Positions 60,538 to 64,000 of a DNA stretch of 64,000 nt are shown piece by piece. Origin of the DNA: UBA4416 sp963422675 (GTDB lineage: Bacteria; Bacteroidota; Bacteroidia; B-17B0; Aurantibacillaceae). Below the pieces are notes generated by a model, which did no database searches, was not told the origin of the DNA, and worked only from the letters and a program-made list of their open reading frames with translations. A program made the translations under genes and the position numbers. Numbering within the stretch: position 1 is the first letter of the stretch; every line of letters begins with the position of its first letter. The stretch lies in the NCBI GenBank assembly GCA_963422675.2, contig CAXVYS010000009.1, positions 186,001 to 250,000 on the forward strand, in the 5' to 3' direction.

Positions 60538-61169
60538 TTGAGCAGCCTTTTCCAGAATAGAAAATGTTTCAAATGAAAATTTCTGTTTAGTTGACGTGAG
60601 CCGTAGTTAAGCAAGAGTAATTCAATTTGTTTTTCGGTGAGCTGCATGGCTTTGTCCAGTGGAATCAGAGCCTTTTGTGCATACCATCCCTGGCTCATTA
60701 AATTGTGTTTCCGCTCGTTTTCCGTTAATTGTTTTTCAAGGGGATGAGCAGAAGCATTAATGCTTTCATATTTAGCATTGGCATGCGGATGATCCCAGCC
60801 AAACAAATGCCCTATTTCATGAGGAATAGTTCTGGTGTTTTTATTTGAAATAATATCAGGAATGATAGCTCTGTTCAGTTTTATCCTCAGGCCTTTAAAA
60901 TCAGCTTCAGCAGGGTTATTCCCGGGAATAATATCTACGATCTGGAACAGGATATTTTTCTCTGAACATTGAGCTTCTCTTTGTAAAACATGAATGTTGG
61001 TATCAATATCTAAACTGTATTTCCCAACAGATGCATGATACACCTGTGCCAGTTGAGTAACAATAGCACGTTGTAATGCAACGAGGTCAAATGCCTGTGC
61101 ACTTGTATTGATCAGGTCTGCATGAAGTTTTATAAAGATTGTATGGTGTTGTTTTGTAAGGAAGATCAT
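60534..61169 (-). CDS. Metzincin-like zinc metalloprotease (no signal peptide)
   Basis: A 211-aa protein with the exact metzincin metal site TIPHEIGHLFGWDHP (HExxHxxGxxH) at about 121-135 and a Met-turn NLMSQG about 35 residues later. The N-terminal part is a mixed alpha/beta segment (AIVTQLAQVYHASVGKYSLDIDTNIHVLQ). No signal peptide is seen, which is odd for a secreted protease; it could be cytoplasmic, exported by another route, or an effector. The substrate is unknown. Lies 2 bp after the serine hydrolase gene, so it is likely co-transcribed with it. Confidence 0.75.
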   Translation of the reverse strand: MIFLTKQHHTIFIKLHADLINTSAQAFDLVALQRAIVTQLAQVYHASVGKYSLDIDTNIHVLQREAQCSEKNILFQIVDIIPGNNPAEADFKGLRIKLNRAIIPDIISNKNTRTIPHEIGHLFGWDHPHANAKYESINASAHPLEKQLTENERKHNLMSQGWYAQKALIPLDKAMQLTEKQIELLLLNYGSRQLNRNFHLKHFLFWKRLLN

Positions 61170-61171
61170 TT

Positions 61172-62353
61172 TTAATAGGGTGATGTCGGTTCATACATTC
61201 TCAAGGCTTCATCTACACAGTATCCAACATCCAGGGGAGTGTGATCTTTTCCTTTTATCCTGCGTTTCCTTGCCAAACGGCAAATTATTAAGTTTTTCTC
61301 AGGGACACAGATCACATATTGTCCTAACATGCCCTGCATATAAAATATCCGCAGACCTTTATATTCGGTAAGCCACCAGGCATAACCATAGGTTCTATTT
61401 TTTATACCACTCTCTTCCATGCAATCGAACGGCCTGATGGATTGTGATACGTAGGCACTATCAACCAGTTGTTTCCCATTCCAATTGCCATGATGCATAT
61501 AGAGTTTTCCCATGCGGGCAAAATCCCTGGCATTGCTGTTAATGCAACAAAACGCTTTTTCAAGCCCGTCTTTTTTATCGAGACTCCAGTAAGCGCTATT
61601 TTCACATTCCATGGGAGTCCATAACTTTTCGCTTAAATAGGTAGCTAACGGTTTGCGTATGGCCTTTGTAATACAATATCCCAATAAAGCAGTATTCCCG
61701 CTTAAATACTTATATACTTTGCCGGGTTCACTGATTCTCTTTTTATACTGTGTACAGGCGGCGAGCAGGTTACTGCCATAGTACCCTTCTGCCGGAAACG
61801 AAAAAGGATTACCGTAACTTTCATCGAAAGCAATACCGGAGGTCATGGTTACCAGGTGTTTTAAGGTAATACGCGAACGCCAGTCCTTTTTAAATTCGGG
61901 AATATACGTATATACAGGCTCATCAATGGATTTGATATAACCATCTTTAATGGCACATCCCAGCAATGCTCCCGTAAAGCTTTTTGCCATGCTAAATGAA
62001 TTAGTGTGCGAGGTATCACTAAATCCATCCCAATAGTGTTCGTGAATTAAACTGTCGTTTTTGATAACCACAAAAGCATGGGCTTCCACTTCTTTCATTA
62101 AAGTTTCAAATTGTGGAGATACCTGTTGCGAATTATAGCGTTGTGATACAGGCCATTTAGCGGGTGCTAATGCTTCTATTTTTCTGTTATGGAATATCTG
62201 GTACTCTGTGGAGCTTGGCCCTGTTTGCCCTTTTAGATAAGTGCTGCAAATTGCTTTGTATAGATACCAACGACCCGAAAACAGAATGATCAGATTTGCC
62301 AGTATAAAAATGACCAGGGTGGTTTTAAATAAAAGCTTTAAAATACGTTTCAT
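61172..62353 (-). CDS. Serine hydrolase, beta-lactamase/class C-like fold
   Basis: A 393-aa membrane-anchored protein: N-terminal helix (about 10-27, TTLVIFILANLIILFSGR). Seen: SFSMAKSFTGALLG with the SxxK nucleophile (SMAK), VYKYLSGNTALLG with the Y-x-N motif (YLSGN), and a MYMHHGNWNGKQLV-like late block. It is of the general AmpC/esterase/D-aminopeptidase fold (Pfam beta-lactamase). Hydrolysis of a peptidoglycan peptide or an ester is possible; there is no evidence for antibiotic resistance. Between lipB and the metzincin gene. Confidence 0.85.
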   Translation of the reverse strand: MKRILKLLFKTTLVIFILANLIILFSGRWYLYKAICSTYLKGQTGPSSTEYQIFHNRKIEALAPAKWPVSQRYNSQQVSPQFETLMKEVEAHAFVVIKNDSLIHEHYWDGFSDTSHTNSFSMAKSFTGALLGCAIKDGYIKSIDEPVYTYIPEFKKDWRSRITLKHLVTMTSGIAFDESYGNPFSFPAEGYYGSNLLAACTQYKKRISEPGKVYKYLSGNTALLGYCITKAIRKPLATYLSEKLWTPMECENSAYWSLDKKDGLEKAFCCINSNARDFARMGKLYMHHGNWNGKQLVDSAYVSQSIRPFDCMEESGIKNRTYGYAWWLTEYKGLRIFYMQGMLGQYVICVPEKNLIICRLARKRRIKGKDHTPLDVGYCVDEALRMYEPTSPY

Positions 62354-62408
62354 TTAGTCTTTAATTTTTTAAAATACCGAATCAGTTTATAAACCCGGGC
62401 CGGGGCGC

Positions 62409-63146
62409 TTATAGAATGGGGGTGAAGGCCGTTTTTTTATCTGAGATTAATTCACATTCAAAAAGAGCGGAAAAATGTTTTTTCAATTTTTCTTTTATCT
62501 CATTAAGATCTACATCATGACCCAGCTCTTTGTTTAAGCTTGTTACAGCCTTATCCTGTATGCCGCAGGGTACAATATTACTGAAATAATCTAAATCCGA
62601 ATTTACATTAAATCCCCAGCCGTGCATGGTTACCCAGCGGCTGCAACGTACACCAAATGCACAGATTTTACGGGCTTTAAACAGGTTATCCGCATCAAGC
62701 CACACACCGGTTTCTCCTTTGCTTCTTCCGCCTTTTATACCATATTCATCTAACGTAAGAATAATGGTTTCTTCCAGTAAACGAAGGTATTTGTGAATGT
62801 CTGTAAAAAAATGATCAAGGTCTAAAATAGGGTAAGCAACTAATTGTCCCGGGCCGTGATATGTGATATCCCCACCCCGGTTAATTTTATAATAGGTTGC
62901 TTTTTTTTCTTCGAGTTGATGTTCGTTAATCAGTAAATGTGATACATCCCCGCTTTTACCTAAGGTATATACATGAGGATGCTCAACAAATAATAAATGA
63001 TTTTTGGTGTCAATTTGTTTAGAAGGATCGAGGTCCCTGTTAGCAATTTTTTGCGCAATGGTTTCATTAAACAGGCTTTCCTGATAGTCCCAACAGTCTT
63101 TGTAGTCCATCAGGCCAAGGTCTTGAAATAGAACCTGTTTATTCAC
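62409..63146 (-). CDS. lipB: Octanoyltransferase LipB
   Basis: Moves octanoyl from octanoyl-ACP to lipoyl domains of 2-oxoacid dehydrogenases and the glycine cleavage H protein. Seen: VEHPHVYTLGKSGD, RGGDITYHGPGQLVAYPILDL, the catalytic Lys in ARKICAFGVRCSRWVTMHG and the catalytic Cys in IVPCGIQDKAVTSL. Length 245 aa is standard. No lipA in the window. It follows the isomerase gene by 6 bp. Confidence 0.96.
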   Translation of the reverse strand: MNKQVLFQDLGLMDYKDCWDYQESLFNETIAQKIANRDLDPSKQIDTKNHLLFVEHPHVYTLGKSGDVSHLLINEHQLEEKKATYYKINRGGDITYHGPGQLVAYPILDLDHFFTDIHKYLRLLEETIILTLDEYGIKGGRSKGETGVWLDADNLFKARKICAFGVRCSRWVTMHGWGFNVNSDLDYFSNIVPCGIQDKAVTSLNKELGHDVDLNEIKEKLKKHFSALFECELISDKKTAFTPIL

Positions 63147-63152
63147 GTAAGG

Positions 63153-64000
63153 TTATTTAAGGTTTGCTAACTCGTTTTTTAAATTGGTGATCACATCTAC
63201 TTCCACAGCATCAATATTTTTTAATTCGGCCATGTAATACGAGATCCAATCGCCGATGTGTATCAGATAAAAATACTGTTGTAGTTTAGTACTGCCTTTG
63301 GCGGTAATATCTGTAACGGAAGAGCTGAATTTTTCGAACAAAGGTTTACAGATCTCGTAACGTTTCATGGTACGGATGTAATCAAACGAAGTTCTGAATG
63401 TTACTACTGCCAGAGAATCATTTTTTTCTACCCAGCCTACCAATTCATTGTGATTCATTTCAGGAAGGGTATGGTGCCAGCAAAGCATTTTTCCATTTTC
63501 GTTAATTTGTTGGCGAAATCTTACAGTAGTCCCTTCGCAAGAGCCTAATGAATAAATTACCGGAATTTTGTTAAGTAATTTTTTGGAAATGGTTTTTGCT
63601 TCGCTAGTAATATGAGCTTCTTCAGCATCTAATACACGAATGCTTTCTTTAACATCGCTTAAAAGATCTGTTTTCACAAACCCGTTAAATTGCATGATTT
63701 TAAATAGCTGCACAATGGAATATCCCATGCACGAACGGGGAGGGTGGCCTCCCGGAATAATAATGGTATCGTAATAATGCTTTGCGGCCAGTTCTTTTAC
63801 CTGCCCGCCACTTGTAACACAAACGATTTGGGCATTTTTAGAAATAGCCTGTTGCATCGCAGAAAGTGTTTCTTCTGTATTTCCGCTATAAGAAGAAATA
63901 ATAACCAGGGAATTAGCATTTACAAATTCGGGTAAAAAATAATCTTTATTAACGATAATGGGTACAGGGCATTCATTCTGCACTAATTCAGATAAAATAG
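63153..64000 (-). CDS. Bifunctional phosphoglucose/phosphomannose isomerase (5' part beyond the window)
   Basis: SIS-domain isomerase interconverting G6P/F6P and M6P/F6P. The frame is open to the right edge, so the N terminus is missing; the apparent GTG at 63983 is internal. Seen: VIISSYSGNTEETLSAMQQA (SIS phosphate site), IPGGHPPRSCMGYS, IPVIYSLGSCEGTTVRFRQQINENGK, HHTLPEMNHNELVGW (catalytic Glu and His) and the C-terminal ELKNIDAVEVDVITNLK. This matches the TIGR02128 family rather than classical Pgi. Confidence 0.88.
   Translation of the reverse strand, partial: ILSELVQNECPVPIIVNKDYFLPEFVNANSLVIISSYSGNTEETLSAMQQAISKNAQIVCVTSGGQVKELAAKHYYDTIIIPGGHPPRSCMGYSIVQLFKIMQFNGFVKTDLLSDVKESIRVLDAEEAHITSEAKTISKKLLNKIPVIYSLGSCEGTTVRFRQQINENGKMLCWHHTLPEMNHNELVGWVEKNDSLAVVTFRTSFDYIRTMKRYEICKPLFEKFSSSVTDITAKGSTKLQQYFYLIHIGDWISYYMAELKNIDAVEVDVITNLKNELANLK

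Noticed and set aside
1..64000. CRISPR arrays, tRNA or rRNA genes, insertion sequences, phage genes
   Set aside because: No repeat-spacer pattern, cloverleaf, transposase or phage structural gene was seen.

Overview
The window is a gene-dense, AT-rich stretch of a Bacteroidota chromosome. The organism is probably a gliding or type IX-secreting member of the Flavobacteriia/Sphingobacteriia-like lineages. Evidence: PorU and PorV homologues (T9SS), GldF/GldG, Bacteroidota-style -7 promoter boxes (TAnnTTTG) instead of -35/-10 boxes, few clear Shine-Dalgarno sequences, and families typical of the phylum (DUF4292 and DUF4340 proteins, a PorE-like propeller protein, FabV). The envelope is Gram-negative (BamA, Skp/OmpH, lipoproteins with lipoboxes). 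MurE carries the DNPR motif expected for meso-diaminopimelate peptidoglycan. I see no rRNA, tRNA, CRISPR array, insertion sequence or prophage.

Layout. 1-9.5 kb (minus): division and cell-wall (dcw) cluster mraZ-rsmH-ftsL-ftsI-murE-mraY-murD-[orphan MurD C-domain]-ftsW (cut by the window edge), headed by an array of MraZ-type boxes. 9.7-20.1 kb (plus): acyltransferase, ispF, a lipoprotein, then uppS-bamA-ompH-ompH (outer-membrane assembly), a PorE-like TPR/propeller protein and a 69-aa protein. 20.2-25 kb (minus): gldF-gldG-DUF4340 and dnaN. 25-31.7 kb (plus): outer-membrane receptor, PAP2-like membrane protein, NAD-dependent epimerase, CapA-like lipoprotein, deoxynucleoside kinase and a SiaB-like ATPase-fold protein. 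31.7-35.5 kb: amidohydrolase (minus), then rlmN, a polyprenyl synthase and a MORN lipoprotein (plus). 35.6-45.6 kb (minus): fabV; the envelope group nucleotidyltransferase-TPR-DUF4292-EnvC-like; an atypical SDR; tadA; a LURP-one-like protein; gltX. 45.7 kb (plus): an unrecognised gene. 46.7-55.2 kb (minus): MBOAT + SGNH-like pair, then PorV-like and a very long PorU-like sortase. 55.3-60.5 kb (plus): pssA and a MacAB-type ABC export set. 60.5-64 kb (minus): metzincin-like protein, serine hydrolase, lipB and a bifunctional phosphoglucose/phosphomannose isomerase cut by the right edge.

The shared theme is building the cell envelope: lipid II synthesis and septal synthesis, undecaprenyl phosphate supply (UppS), outer-membrane protein insertion (BamA/Skp), lipoproteins, phospholipid synthesis (PssA, FabV) and T9SS/gliding parts.

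I found no clearly new multi-gene defence or mobile system. The most unusual items are: a stand-alone MurD C-terminal domain that keeps the substrate-binding residues; a PorE-like protein ending in a SPOR-like instead of an OmpA domain; the 1673-aa PorU-like protein coupled to a PorV-like one; a DUF4292 lipoprotein that may be LolB-like; an SDR without its Tyr/Lys pair; and several promoters placed so close to the start codon that the mRNAs may be leaderless.
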